From Microvirga sp. SRT01 (GTDB lineage: Bacteria > Pseudomonadota > Alphaproteobacteria > Sphingomonadales > Sphingomonadaceae), in the NCBI GenBank assembly GCA_018139225.1, contig JAGSNX010000002.1, positions 1 to 64,000 on the forward strand: a DNA stretch of 64,000 nucleotides. Reading direction: 5' to 3'. The position numbers were made by a program, and so were the translations under genes. Shown in pieces: positions 1-8,606 of this stretch. Every line of letters starts with the position of its first letter. The stretch's first letter is position 1. The notes beneath the pieces are model-generated. The model did not search any database. It saw only the letters and a list, made by a program, of their open reading frames with translations, and was not told where the DNA came from.

Positions 1-118
1 TGAGCCAATCAGCACCGTCCAGCGTCAATCAGCCGTTGCCTGTCTCAAGACCCAACACCGACTTCTTCAACACAATCGCCCAATTGCGGACATTCGGCCG
101 GCGCGGCATGGTGTGGCG

Positions 119-454
119 ATGGCAGAGTTCGAGAGCTTGGACGGCGAAGATAACTGGGACGCGGAGCTTGCCGCTGATCTGGTCGGTTGTACGCTTCTGA
201 TCGGCCTCACATATGTCGATCACGATGATTGCCTGATCCGGCGTCGGCAGCTCCACGGAACGGTTGTTTCAGTCGATCGCTACTCCGGCATCGTAATCCG
301 CCAAGGCACTGGCGAGGATGCCACGATTGCTCCTGTCCTCAATGCAATCGAGCCTGCGCAGCCCGGTATCTACCAGCTAGCTGACGAAGACGCGGCAGTG
401 GAGGACCCAGATTTCACTGCGCTTCTGACCGTCCGCGCGCCCCTTCGTAGCTAG
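119..454 (+). CDS. Hypothetical protein, 111 aa
   Basis: Unrecognised small acidic protein with no signal peptide or membrane segment. The N-terminal half is rich in Asp/Glu, and the middle has a hydrophobic beta-like stretch (GCTLLIGLTYVD) followed by HGTVVSVDRYSGIVIRQ, which reads like a small barrel fold. I chose ATG at 119; a GTG two codons upstream (113) is equally possible because neither has a clear Shine-Dalgarno. The gene stands alone, with the next gene about 90 bp downstream on the same strand. The amino-acid composition looks protein-like, but no family is recognised. Confidence 0.6.
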   Translation: MAEFESLDGEDNWDAELAADLVGCTLLIGLTYVDHDDCLIRRRQLHGTVVSVDRYSGIVIRQGTGEDATIAPVLNAIEPAQPGIYQLADEDAAVEDPDFTALLTVRAPLRS

Positions 455-545
455 CCTGCCATGTCGGCTATCGCCCAACTGCGGACATGCGACCTTCTTG
501 CCAAACCGTACGTTGGTGCTAGCGTTCGTCAATAAGGAGCGGCTC

Positions 546-1364
546 ATGTTACGTGGTGCGTTACTGGCAGCATTATTCGCGGCTGCTGTGCCGGCTGCGG
601 CGCAGAAAGTGAACGTTCCGGCGATCCTTCCCGACGCGTCGTCGGCAGACGACATCATTGTCACCGCCTTGCGAATACCGCGCGAGAAGCTCCCGACCGG
701 CGTTTACTGGGACTATCAAACGCTGCTTTCGAGCAAGATTGCTCGTGAAAACGCCCAGATGTTCTTACGGTGCGCGCTTAAGTCGAGTGACTTCAAGTCG
801 ATACGGATGGTGGTCGATGGCGAGCCTAACAGTGCGAACGCCCGCTTTGCTCAGGGGTGGATCAGGAAGACCCATCGTGGCTGCTATCCACCAACAACCT
901 TGGCCGGGTACACTACGCCTGCCAAGCCATATACGATTGCCGACGTAGGCGGATCGATACTGGATCGGGGCGTCATCGTGGAGTCAGTGCTCAAATCCTA
1001 TGCTCCCGACGCGGCTTTGACGCCGTCAATCACCGCAGACGCTGCCGTGCAAGGCCGCTTTCAGCAGCGTGAAGGGCTTCGCAATCGGCTCAGGCTCCCC
1101 AACGATCTTGACGCCCTAGTGTTTGCCTCCTGCCTCGTCAGACAACAGCCTGTGCTGGCCACGCGTTTGTTTCAATCGGAGCCGGGCTCTTTGCTCGAAC
1201 GCGGGCTTACTCAAACCATCATCGTTCAGGGACGCGAATGCGTTGGGCAAGCCAGCCGTGTGACGGTCGATCCTAGTTTGCTGCGTGTCTACATCATAGA
1301 CGCTTTTTACCGCTGGGTTGTCGCCTCTCGGGGTTTAGAAAGTCTGATCCCAGCTGACGCATGA
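546..1364 (+). CDS. Secreted hypothetical protein, 272 aa
   Basis: Exported protein of unknown function. ATG at 546 follows AAGGAG (534-539) at ideal spacing and begins a clean Sec signal peptide (LRGALLAALFAAAVPAAAQ, cleavage near residue 20). The reading frame is open further upstream, but that extension lacks a ribosome site and would bury the signal. The mature N-terminus carries DDIIVTALRIPREKLP, which resembles the DxIVVTA start of TonB receptor plugs although no plug or barrel follows. Four or five cysteines are spread through the mature part and could form disulfides. No catalytic motif is visible. Confidence 0.75.
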   Translation: MLRGALLAALFAAAVPAAAQKVNVPAILPDASSADDIIVTALRIPREKLPTGVYWDYQTLLSSKIARENAQMFLRCALKSSDFKSIRMVVDGEPNSANARFAQGWIRKTHRGCYPPTTLAGYTTPAKPYTIADVGGSILDRGVIVESVLKSYAPDAALTPSITADAAVQGRFQQREGLRNRLRLPNDLDALVFASCLVRQQPVLATRLFQSEPGSLLERGLTQTIIVQGRECVGQASRVTVDPSLLRVYIIDAFYRWVVASRGLESLIPADA

Positions 1365-1587
1365 ACCCGCGTCGCAGCCGACGCTTGATGTCCGCTCTCC
1401 ACCAAACCCGGACATTCTCGATGCACGATCGTTGTTGCGACACTGCGCCGCGCCGAGACGTGTCATCGCCCGCTGACGCAGCGTGCCGACCGGAGTCGAC
1501 TCGCCATGCTCGCCGTTCGCCTGATGAACCCGGGCGTGGGGATCGAAGGGCTGGCGCGGTCGGGCAACCAGCATCGTCCGGATCGCG

Positions 1588-2295
1588 TCAGGGCAGACTG
1601 GCCGGTATGAAGGTCACGAAGATGTTCGCGGTCAGACGCCCGGTTTCGGGGTCCGGGCTGAGCCGTTCGGGTGACGGAACGCGCCCCGAGTGCAGGACGC
1701 AGCTGCGATAGACGATCAGCCTGTTCATCTCGGCCGACACCTGCATGATGGGTTCGAACCACGGCGCACCGTCCTCGACATATCCGTCCAGCGTGGCTTC
1801 GCCGGCACGGTGAGCATCGTAGCTGGCGAGCCGGCTCGGGCTCAACGTCTCGAACCCGGTCGCACGATGGCGGTAGAACGACGTTCCGCCGTGGTCCGCG
1901 CCGCAGAGATAATGCAGGATGGCGAATTGCATCGGATCGACCGAGTCGACGTGCGGGGCTCGCTGCGGAGGGGCGAGCGCATCGGGGGGCAGGGTCACGA
2001 GGGAAAACGCGCCCTGCGCCCGGATCGGACGAACCGCACCCAGTGAGAACGCCTCGGCGATCGGGCCCGTCAGGACGTTCACCACCTTCTGGATATAGTC
2101 GCTCGGCAGCGCGCTCCTGAGACCCGGAAAGCCGCCGGCGGGACTATAAGCGGGCAGGAGGTCGCTGGCCGAAACACCGCGGACCAGTTCGTCCGGATCG
2201 GCAAGTATCCCGTCCGACTGGAGCAGCGGTTCCTGTTCCTGCCCCAACAGCGTCGCGTTCAGCCTCGCTCCCGGTGCCAGCTGGAACTGTGTCAT
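1588..2295 (-). CDS. DUF6445-like protein, possible Fe(II)/2-oxoglutarate oxygenase fold
   Basis: 235 aa, cytoplasmic, resembling the DUF6445 proteins that accompany TBDRs and halogenases in sphingomonads. It has an HxD pair (H115, D117, in APHVDSVDP) and a distal His (H202, in VLHSGRVP) followed by R205. That is the order expected for the facial triad of a non-heme Fe(II)/2-oxoglutarate oxygenase. The start codon overlaps the stop of the upstream LacI gene by four bases (ATGA), so the two are translationally coupled. The family assignment is from memory of its sequence style and the oxygenase role is inferred. About 220 bp without a gene separate it from the preceding plus-strand gene. Confidence 0.7.
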   Translation of the reverse strand: MTQFQLAPGARLNATLLGQEQEPLLQSDGILADPDELVRGVSASDLLPAYSPAGGFPGLRSALPSDYIQKVVNVLTGPIAEAFSLGAVRPIRAQGAFSLVTLPPDALAPPQRAPHVDSVDPMQFAILHYLCGADHGGTSFYRHRATGFETLSPSRLASYDAHRAGEATLDGYVEDGAPWFEPIMQVSAEMNRLIVYRSCVLHSGRVPSPERLSPDPETGRLTANIFVTFIPASLP

Positions 2296-3371
2296 CGAAC
2301 CTCGCCACCAGCTTTCGACGATCGGGTAGCGGCTTTCGCACTATCGTCCAGCCTCGGTGCGGCGGCGGATTGGCGGATCAGCAGGGAATAGGGATGCTCG
2401 ACCCTGCGCACGGGGTCACGGCCCTCGAGCTGGGCGATGACCATGTCGGTGGCCGTGACCGCCATTTCGAAGACGGGCTGGCGTATCGTCGTGATCGGCG
2501 GCCACGCGATCCGCGACACCTCCGAATCATCGAAGCCGACGATGGACAGATCGCCGGGCACGGACAATCCGCGGCTGCGCGCCGCGGTCAGGGCACCGAC
2601 GGCCATGTCGTCGTTCTGCGCGACGATCGCGGTGGGCAGGTCGCCGGCACCGAGCAGGTCCCCGGCGGCGGCTTCACCACTTTCGCGGGTATAGAGGCCG
2701 TCGCGGATGCGGTCTGCGCGGATGGTCGTGCCGACCGTCGCGAAGGCGTCGCTGTAGCCGCGCATGCGGGCTTCGGACGATCGATGGGTCGGGTCGCCAC
2801 GAATGACCGCGACGTCGCGATGCCCCAGTTCGATCAGGTAGCTCGCAAGACGAAAGGCGGCCTCCTGATCGTTCATCAGGGTTTCCGGGCCCACATCCGA
2901 CGCGGTGGTGGACCCGATCCGTGCGCACGCGATGCCCGCTTTGGCCAGGTCGCCGAGCAATGTCGGATCGTCGGAGGCCGGTGGCGCGAGGACGACGCCG
3001 TCGAGTGCCGCGGATCGAAGAAGGCTTACGACCTCCGCCGCACGCTTCGCCACCGACGTGATCGGAAGCACCACCAGCCTGTATCGCTCGTTGCGCAGGC
3101 GATCCAGGACGCCCATCTGCAGTTCGACGACGAAGCTGGGCGAGGGGTTCTCGTAGACCAGCCCGATCAGATGCGATCGGCGGCGCACCAGCGCCTGCGC
3201 GAACAGGTTGGGGTGATAGTTCAGCGCCTCGGCGGCGGCACGAACGCGCTGTCTTACGGGCTCGCTGACGTGCGGCGCATTGTTGAAGACGCGCGACGCC
3301 GTCTTGATCGACACATCGGCGTGAGAGGCGACATCGCGAAGGGTGGATCGGCGGTTCAGGTGCGGCGCCAC
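2292..3371 (-). CDS. LacI family transcriptional regulator
   Basis: 359 aa, the usual LacI length. Residues 8-60 are the DNA-binding head: TLRDVASHADVSIKTASRVF is the helix-turn-helix, followed by the hinge helix region up to about residue 65. The rest is the periplasmic-binding-protein-like sensor (GLVYENPSPSF, VAVIRGDPTH, AIVAQNDDMAVGAL, GFDDSEV). It probably represses sugar- or TBDR-linked genes in response to a small carbohydrate. It is coupled by a 4-bp overlap to the DUF6445 gene downstream. The divergent or neighbouring target is not obvious, since the gntP-type permease upstream reads in the same direction with 104 bp between. Confidence 0.93.
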   Translation of the reverse strand: MAPHLNRRSTLRDVASHADVSIKTASRVFNNAPHVSEPVRQRVRAAAEALNYHPNLFAQALVRRRSHLIGLVYENPSPSFVVELQMGVLDRLRNERYRLVVLPITSVAKRAAEVVSLLRSAALDGVVLAPPASDDPTLLGDLAKAGIACARIGSTTASDVGPETLMNDQEAAFRLASYLIELGHRDVAVIRGDPTHRSSEARMRGYSDAFATVGTTIRADRIRDGLYTRESGEAAAGDLLGAGDLPTAIVAQNDDMAVGALTAARSRGLSVPGDLSIVGFDDSEVSRIAWPPITTIRQPVFEMAVTATDMVIAQLEGRDPVRRVEHPYSLLIRQSAAAPRLDDSAKAATRSSKAGGEVR

Positions 3372-3475
3372 TCGAATTCCCCTCGATCATCGTACGTGTG
3401 CCGCGCTGCCCTTGGCCGGCACTCTCGGCCACGAAATGCTTGAATGGCACAAAGCCCGACCTGTCAAATCGCGCC

Positions 3476-4789
3476 CTAGATCACGAGGCTCAGCAGCATC
3501 GTAAATCCCAGGCCGAACACGCCGACCAGCGTTTCCATCAACGACCATGTGCGGAAGGTCTGTTTCAGGCTCAGCCCGAAATACTCCTTGAACATCCAGA
3601 AGCCGGAATCATTCACGTGGCTGAACATCAGGCTGCCGGCGCCGATCGCCAGGACCATCAGGCTGCCATCCGCCTGATGGGTGGCAACTATCGGCTGCAT
3701 GATTCCGGCTGCCGTCAGTCCCGCGACCGTCGCCGATCCCAGCGCGACACGGATCGTCATCGCCAGCAGCCACCCGAGCACCAAAGGCGGCAGCGGCATG
3801 CTGTTCAGGTGCGCCGCCAGTGCCACGTCGGCACCGCCCGCGACGAATACCTGTTTCAGCGCGCCGGCGCCGGCAATGATGAGCAGGATGCCGCCGATCT
3901 CCGTCACCGCCTGCGCCTGCCCGACACCGACTTGCGCCAGCGTCCTGCCCTGTGACGTGGCCAGCACGACGGTCGCCACCACCAGCGCGAACAGCATCAC
4001 CAGCGCCGGATTGCCGAGCAGTGTGACCAGCGCCTCCGCCGAACCGCCGGCCGTGCCGTACTGGACGATCGTCGCCAGCGTCAGCAGCGCGACCGGCAGC
4101 AGGGCGCAGGTGAAGCTGCGCAGGGCGCCGGGCTGGCGCGCTGCGTCCGCCGCTTCGGACGGGGTGAACAGCGCGGGCGGGCGGGCGATGACGCCGCGCG
4201 TCGTGATCGAGAAGATGGGGCCTGCGATCGCCAGCGTTGGGATGCCGACGATCAGCCCCAGGATCAACGTTCGTCCGATGTCCGCGCCGAACTGCGCCAC
4301 CAGCGCCGTCGGCGACGGATGCGGCGGCAGGAAGCCGTGCGCGATCGACAGCCCGGCCAGCATCGGAATGCCTAAGTACACAGCCGGCATCCGCACCCTC
4401 TCCCCCACCGAAAACACCAACGGCACCAGCAGCACGAAGCCGACATTGTAGAACAATGGGATTCCGACCAGAAAGCCGGTCGCGGCCATCGCGACGGTGA
4501 TGAACCGCCGGCCCGACCAGCCGTACAGCGTGTCGGCGATGCGTCGTGCCGCGCCGCTGTCCGCGACGAGCTTCCCGAACATCGCGCCGACGACAAGGAT
4601 GATCGCGATCGGGCCGAGCATCGCGCCGATCCCGGCCTCGATCGTGGACATGATCTTCGCGGGGGGAAGACCCAGCAATACGGCGGCCAGAACGGACGCC
4701 GCGATGAAGGCGATAAAGGGATGAACCCGCCCGACCGATATGGCGAGGATCAGCAACACTACCGCGGCAAGGATCGCAACCAACGTCAT
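3476..4789 (-). CDS. GntP family gluconate-type H+ symporter
   Basis: 437 aa, a full-length GntP-family permease with about 12-14 hydrophobic segments. Typical signatures are visible: GLPPAKIMSTIEAGIGAMLGP, a long conserved GFLPPHPSPTALVAQFGAD segment (GFLPPHPxP is diagnostic), and SHVNDSGFWMFKEYFGLS near the C-terminus. Members take up gluconate or related sugar acids with protons across the inner membrane. It is divergent from the GntR regulator at 5035 with a 245-bp shared upstream region, so that regulator is a good candidate for controlling it. The exact substrate cannot be read from sequence. Confidence 0.93.
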   Translation of the reverse strand: MTLVAILAAVVLLILAISVGRVHPFIAFIAASVLAAVLLGLPPAKIMSTIEAGIGAMLGPIAIILVVGAMFGKLVADSGAARRIADTLYGWSGRRFITVAMAATGFLVGIPLFYNVGFVLLVPLVFSVGERVRMPAVYLGIPMLAGLSIAHGFLPPHPSPTALVAQFGADIGRTLILGLIVGIPTLAIAGPIFSITTRGVIARPPALFTPSEAADAARQPGALRSFTCALLPVALLTLATIVQYGTAGGSAEALVTLLGNPALVMLFALVVATVVLATSQGRTLAQVGVGQAQAVTEIGGILLIIAGAGALKQVFVAGGADVALAAHLNSMPLPPLVLGWLLAMTIRVALGSATVAGLTAAGIMQPIVATHQADGSLMVLAIGAGSLMFSHVNDSGFWMFKEYFGLSLKQTFRTWSLMETLVGVFGLGFTMLLSLVI

Positions 4790-5034
4790 GACAGGCCGGC
4801 TCCCTCAGGCCGGCGGATCAAGCCGCGGCGTGTATAGCGCCCTGTCATGACACGCGGACGGCGATGCACAAGGGGCATTGCCACATGCGGTCCGGGGCAT
4901 CGTCGCGAAGTCATGATCGGCGCGGCGCGACCCCGCGGGTGGTCTGCCAATCCTCGTATTCGAGCGATCCGCATCGCCCCGGAGTTGAGTGTGGACCGAT
5001 TGCCGTGTCCGCAGAGTGAGAGTAGGTTGCGAAG

Positions 5035-5787
5035 ATGCAGCGGAAGACGGCAGAGACAGCGACGGAGACCGAGGATCGCCCCCCCGCTCGCAAAGGCGAC
5101 CGGCATCAGGAAGCCGTCACCATGCTGCGGCGGATGATCCTGGCGGGGGAACTGGCGCCCGGTGAACCCCTGCGCGAAGTGGCGTTGAGCGAGCAGTTCG
5201 GCACGTCGCGCACACCGGTACGCGAGGCGCTGCGCACGCTGGCGGCCGAGGGGCTGGTGACGTTGCTGCCCAACCGCACGGTGCAGGTCAGTCAGCTCGA
5301 CGAGCAGGCCGCATCGGAGGTGTTCACCGTTCTCGGCGCGCTGGAATCGCTGGCGGCGCGGTTGGCGTGTGAGCGGATGGGGGGGGAGGATATGGAAGTG
5401 CTGTCGGAACTTCAGGAGGACATGGCCCGCTATTTCGAGAGCCGCGACCGGCCGCGCTATCTGGAGGCCAACCGCCAGATCCACGAGCTGATCGTCGAAT
5501 CCTCCGGCAACGCATCGCTCATCCTCGCGTGGCGGCTGTTGCTGCCGCGGGCCGAACGCGCGCGGCATGTCAGCACGCTGGATCACGAGCGGTGGGAAGC
5601 GGCGTTCGAGGAACACAAGCTGATCGAACAGGCATTCCGGGCGCGGGATGTGCCCGCCATCGCCGAGTTGATGCAGTCGCATTTCGATAACGGGGCGGAC
5701 AGCATCAAAAACGCGCATCGGCGCGCCCGGCGCGAGGAGCGGTCGCGCGCGTACCAGACGGCGGCGGGTTCGACACCGCGCAAGTAA
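5035..5787 (+). CDS. GntR family regulator, FCD (FadR-type) subgroup
   Basis: 250 aa. Residues about 25-90 form the winged helix (QEAVTMLRRMILAGELAPGE, then SEQFGTSRTPVREALRTLAAEG), which is the classic GntR head. The C-terminal FCD domain shows the metal/ligand histidines in NRQIHELI, EEHKLIEQAF and QSHFDNG. Regulators of this type sense organic acids. ATG at 5035 is used; residues 1-24 are charged and flexible. It lies divergent to the GntP permease and ends 3 bp before the convergent MFS gene. A TTGTATGC-like motif repeated in the PQQ island next door could be its operator, which is inference. Confidence 0.93.
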   Translation: MQRKTAETATETEDRPPARKGDRHQEAVTMLRRMILAGELAPGEPLREVALSEQFGTSRTPVREALRTLAAEGLVTLLPNRTVQVSQLDEQAASEVFTVLGALESLAARLACERMGGEDMEVLSELQEDMARYFESRDRPRYLEANRQIHELIVESSGNASLILAWRLLLPRAERARHVSTLDHERWEAAFEEHKLIEQAFRARDVPAIAELMQSHFDNGADSIKNAHRRARREERSRAYQTAAGSTPRK

Positions 5788-5790
5788 CCG

Positions 5791-7104
5791 TCAGACGGTA
5801 TCGGCGCGGTAGATCGGCCGCGAGGCGTCGATCCGCAGGAACAGCAGCGCACCGATCGCGGACAGCGCCGCCAGCACGAACATCGCCGCATTCCACCCGC
5901 TCCAGTGCAGGATATAGCCGGTGATGACCGCGGCCAGCGCGCCGCCGATATTACCGAACGTGTTCATCACCGCCGACACCGAGCCGGCGAAGATGCCGCC
6001 GACATCCAGCGTCAGCGCCCACGACACGCCGACCGTCAATTCCAGCCCGAACACCGCCAGCGCGAACCACGCGACGCTGACCAGGGGCGAGGCGCTGAGC
6101 ACACCCGCCGGGATCGCGACCGCCGCCAGCAGGAAGCCGACCACCGCGACGACGCGCCGCGCCAGCGTGACATGGCCCCAGCGGTGGAGCAGCCGGTCCG
6201 ACACCCAGCCGCCGGTGATGTCGCCGACCACGCCCGCCATCAGCGGCAGGCTGGCGAACAGGCCCATCTGCGCGAGATCGAAATCACGCACCTCGTTCAG
6301 GTATTTCGGGAACCAGGTCAGGAAGATGTTGATCGAATAGGCGTAGCAGAAATACATCGCCGAGATCAGCCAGAGCTGCGGCTGCGCGAGGATGAAGCGC
6401 CACGGTACCTTTGCCGTCACGGCACCGGCTTCCCCCTGCGGCGCGAGCGCATCGGTGATCAGCCGCCGTTCCGCATCGTTGGTGGAGGCGTGCTGCTGCG
6501 GGCTGTCGCGGTAATACCAGAACCACACGGCCCCCCAGATCAGGCCCAGCACCGCGAAGATCAGGAACGGCGCACGCCAGCCGAAATGCAGCATCAGCCA
6601 GACGACCAGCACCGGCGTCAGCGCCGCCCCGAGCCGTGCGCCGGCATGCGTCAGCCCCTGCGCGAAACCGCGTTCGGACGGCAACATCCAGCGGCTGAGC
6701 GAGCGCGTGGCATTCGGGAACGCACCCGCCTCTCCGCAACCGAACAGGAAGCGGCAGACGATCAGCGACGACGCGCTCCACGTCGCGGTGGTCAGTGCGG
6801 TGAAAGTCGACCACCAGATCACGATCGCGGTCAGCACCCGACGCGGCCCGAACCGGTCGCCGAGCCAGCCGCCGGGGATCTGGAAGATCGCGTAACCGAT
6901 CTGGAAGATGCCGAGCACCCAGCCCCAGGTGCGGTTCGACAGGCCATATTCCGCCTGGATCATCGGCCCGGTGACCGAAATGACCACCCGGTCCATATAG
7001 GTGATCATATAGGCGAGCACGGTCAGCCACAGCACGACGTGCCGCACGCGCGTCGGCCGCATCCCCGCCACCGACACCTTGGCCGCAACCGCCATGTCGC
7101 TCAT
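5791..7104 (-). CDS. MFS transporter, anion:cation symporter type
   Basis: 437 aa with 12 predicted membrane helices. It has the major-facilitator motif between helices 2 and 3 (GGWLGDRFGPRRVLT) and the second-half copy (GGWVSDRLLHRWG). The pattern QIGYAIFQIPGG and FGCGEAGAFPNATRSLSRWMLPSERG are typical of the ACS group that imports sugar acids and aromatic or aliphatic carboxylates. I chose ATG at 7104; the frame is open far upstream, but that part is a shadow of the amidohydrolase. The start overlaps the amidohydrolase stop (ATGA, 7101-7104), so they are co-translated. Confidence 0.92.
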   Translation of the reverse strand: MSDMAVAAKVSVAGMRPTRVRHVVLWLTVLAYMITYMDRVVISVTGPMIQAEYGLSNRTWGWVLGIFQIGYAIFQIPGGWLGDRFGPRRVLTAIVIWWSTFTALTTATWSASSLIVCRFLFGCGEAGAFPNATRSLSRWMLPSERGFAQGLTHAGARLGAALTPVLVVWLMLHFGWRAPFLIFAVLGLIWGAVWFWYYRDSPQQHASTNDAERRLITDALAPQGEAGAVTAKVPWRFILAQPQLWLISAMYFCYAYSINIFLTWFPKYLNEVRDFDLAQMGLFASLPLMAGVVGDITGGWVSDRLLHRWGHVTLARRVVAVVGFLLAAVAIPAGVLSASPLVSVAWFALAVFGLELTVGVSWALTLDVGGIFAGSVSAVMNTFGNIGGALAAVITGYILHWSGWNAAMFVLAALSAIGALLFLRIDASRPIYRADTV

Positions 7105-8438
7105 CGGACCGACGGGACCTTGCTGCCGCCGATATAGACCGCGGCGATCCTGCGGCTGTTCAGGATGTCGCGGGTGGGATCGGCGTTCAGTACGACGAAG
7201 TCGGCGAGCCGGCCGGGCGCGATGAGGCCGCGGTCGTTGGTGCCCAGCCATTCGGCGGAGCGGGCGGTGGCGGTGTGGATCGCTTCCGCAGGCGTGAAGC
7301 CCGCCTTCACCAACTGCTCCAGCTCCCAATGTTCGGAATAGCCGGGCAGGCGTCCCGGCGGGCCGGCGTCGGTGCCGAAGCCGTACTTCACGCCGCTCTT
7401 CGCCAGCAGCATGATGTTGTCGCGCGCCTGTTCGTCGATCCGGGGCAAGGCGGGGTAGATGCGGCTGGTGGCGATGGTCTTCTCGCGCTCCGGGCTTTCC
7501 AGCCCCGCGATCGTTGCGGGATCGGCGGCCTGGCGGAAGAACGGATCGCGCGTGCGGGGATTGTCGGCGGCGAAGGCATAGACCGCCGCCTCCCGGCTGA
7601 GGGTGGCCGCACCCTGCCACACGCCGCGCGCCTTCATCGCCGCGATCAGCTCCGCATCCACGGGCTTGTCGCGGACGCTGTGCATGAAGCCGTCGATCCC
7701 CTGCGCCACCAGTTCCTTGGCGTCGGCGAGGTAGAAGACGTGGGCGAGGACGCGCTTGCCGTTGCGGTGGCCGGCATCGATGATCGCCTTGCTGATGGAA
7801 TAGGGCATCTTCGGCATCGCGCCGAGTTCGTCATCCATCCACAGCTTGATGTAATCGACGCCCTTCTTCGCCTGCGCATCGACCTCCGCCGCGGCTTCCG
7901 CGGGCGTGGCGACGGGGTGATTGATGCCGGGAACGCCGCCATAGCCGCCCTTGAAGACCAGCCCCTGACCCGCCGTCAGCAGGCGTGCCATCGTCTGCGG
8001 ACCGTTCCGGCCGGTGTCGCGGATGGCGATGATGCTATCCTTGTCGGTGCCCATCGACTGGACGGTCGTGACGCCGAACGCGGCATAGGTGCGCAGGTCC
8101 TTGCGCACGCTGTCGGGGGTGAAATATCCCTCTTTCTGGACGAGATCGCGGACCGTGCCGATATGGATGTGGAGGTCGACGATCCCCGGCATCAGGTACT
8201 TGCGCTTGAGATCGACGCGGGCTGCGCCGGGTGTGCGCGGGACCTGTTTCGCTGGGCCGACCCATGTGATGACGGCATCGTCGACGACCATCGCCTGATC
8301 GGCCTTCGGCGCGGTGCCGCTGCCGTCGATCAGGGTGAAGCCGTGATAGACGACCGTCGCCGCCTCCGCACCGACGGCGCACATCGCAGCGGCCCCGGCC
8401 AGCAGCCCAAGACCCAATCGCTTCCACCGAGTCGTCAT
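7101..8438 (-). CDS. Exported amidohydrolase, imidazolonepropionase-like
   Basis: 445 aa metal-dependent hydrolase of the amidohydrolase superfamily. It has a Sec-type signal peptide (residues 1-26, LGLGLLAGAAAMCAVGAEA). Metal-site signatures: PGIVDLHIH (HxH), IKLWMDD (Lys region), VLAHVFY and GIDGFMHSV (His ligands) and GFGTDAGPP (Asp). The C-terminal GLIAPGRLADFVVLNADP is the standard closing beta-sandwich. The substrate is unknown; exported members often cleave peptides, lactones or cyclic amides. First gene of an operon with the MFS transporter, sharing a 168-bp divergent promoter region with the PQQ dehydrogenase at 8607, where TTGTATGC-like sites occur. Confidence 0.9.
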   Translation of the reverse strand: MTTRWKRLGLGLLAGAAAMCAVGAEAATVVYHGFTLIDGSGTAPKADQAMVVDDAVITWVGPAKQVPRTPGAARVDLKRKYLMPGIVDLHIHIGTVRDLVQKEGYFTPDSVRKDLRTYAAFGVTTVQSMGTDKDSIIAIRDTGRNGPQTMARLLTAGQGLVFKGGYGGVPGINHPVATPAEAAAEVDAQAKKGVDYIKLWMDDELGAMPKMPYSISKAIIDAGHRNGKRVLAHVFYLADAKELVAQGIDGFMHSVRDKPVDAELIAAMKARGVWQGAATLSREAAVYAFAADNPRTRDPFFRQAADPATIAGLESPEREKTIATSRIYPALPRIDEQARDNIMLLAKSGVKYGFGTDAGPPGRLPGYSEHWELEQLVKAGFTPAEAIHTATARSAEWLGTNDRGLIAPGRLADFVVLNADPTRDILNSRRIAAVYIGGSKVPSVR

Positions 8439-8526
8439 CCTCGCCCTCCTCTTGCCGCCTGCAATCCGGCGGCCGCTCTGGTCGTCTTCGCCAATCTTTC
8501 GTCCGCGCCGTCGACCGCTTACCCAC

Positions 8527-8560
8527 TATGCATGCAACCGAGACATAATGTATGCAACAT
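8527..8560. promoter_or_regulatory. Candidate operator, TGTATGCAA-type motif
   Basis: In the divergent gap between the amidohydrolase and the first PQQ dehydrogenase lie TATGCATGCAACC (8527-8539) and ATGTATGCAACAT (8548-8560). The second has ATGT/ACAT inverted arms. The same core recurs at 13973-13984 and 17544-17575 in other promoter regions of the same island. The length and symmetry suit a GntR/FCD regulator. Binding is inferred. Confidence 0.45.
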
Positions 8561-8606
8561 CAAAAAGGCGCGGTGGTCAGCCGCGCAGGCGACCAGGAGA
8601 GTATGC

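Noticed and set aside
1365..1587. Short frames between the secreted protein and DUF6445
   Set aside because: Arg/Ser-rich, no ribosome site; the region looks non-coding.
7275..8606. Long open extension upstream of the first PQQ dehydrogenase
   Set aside because: It is antisense to the amidohydrolase, and the signal peptide and ribosome site place the start at 8607.
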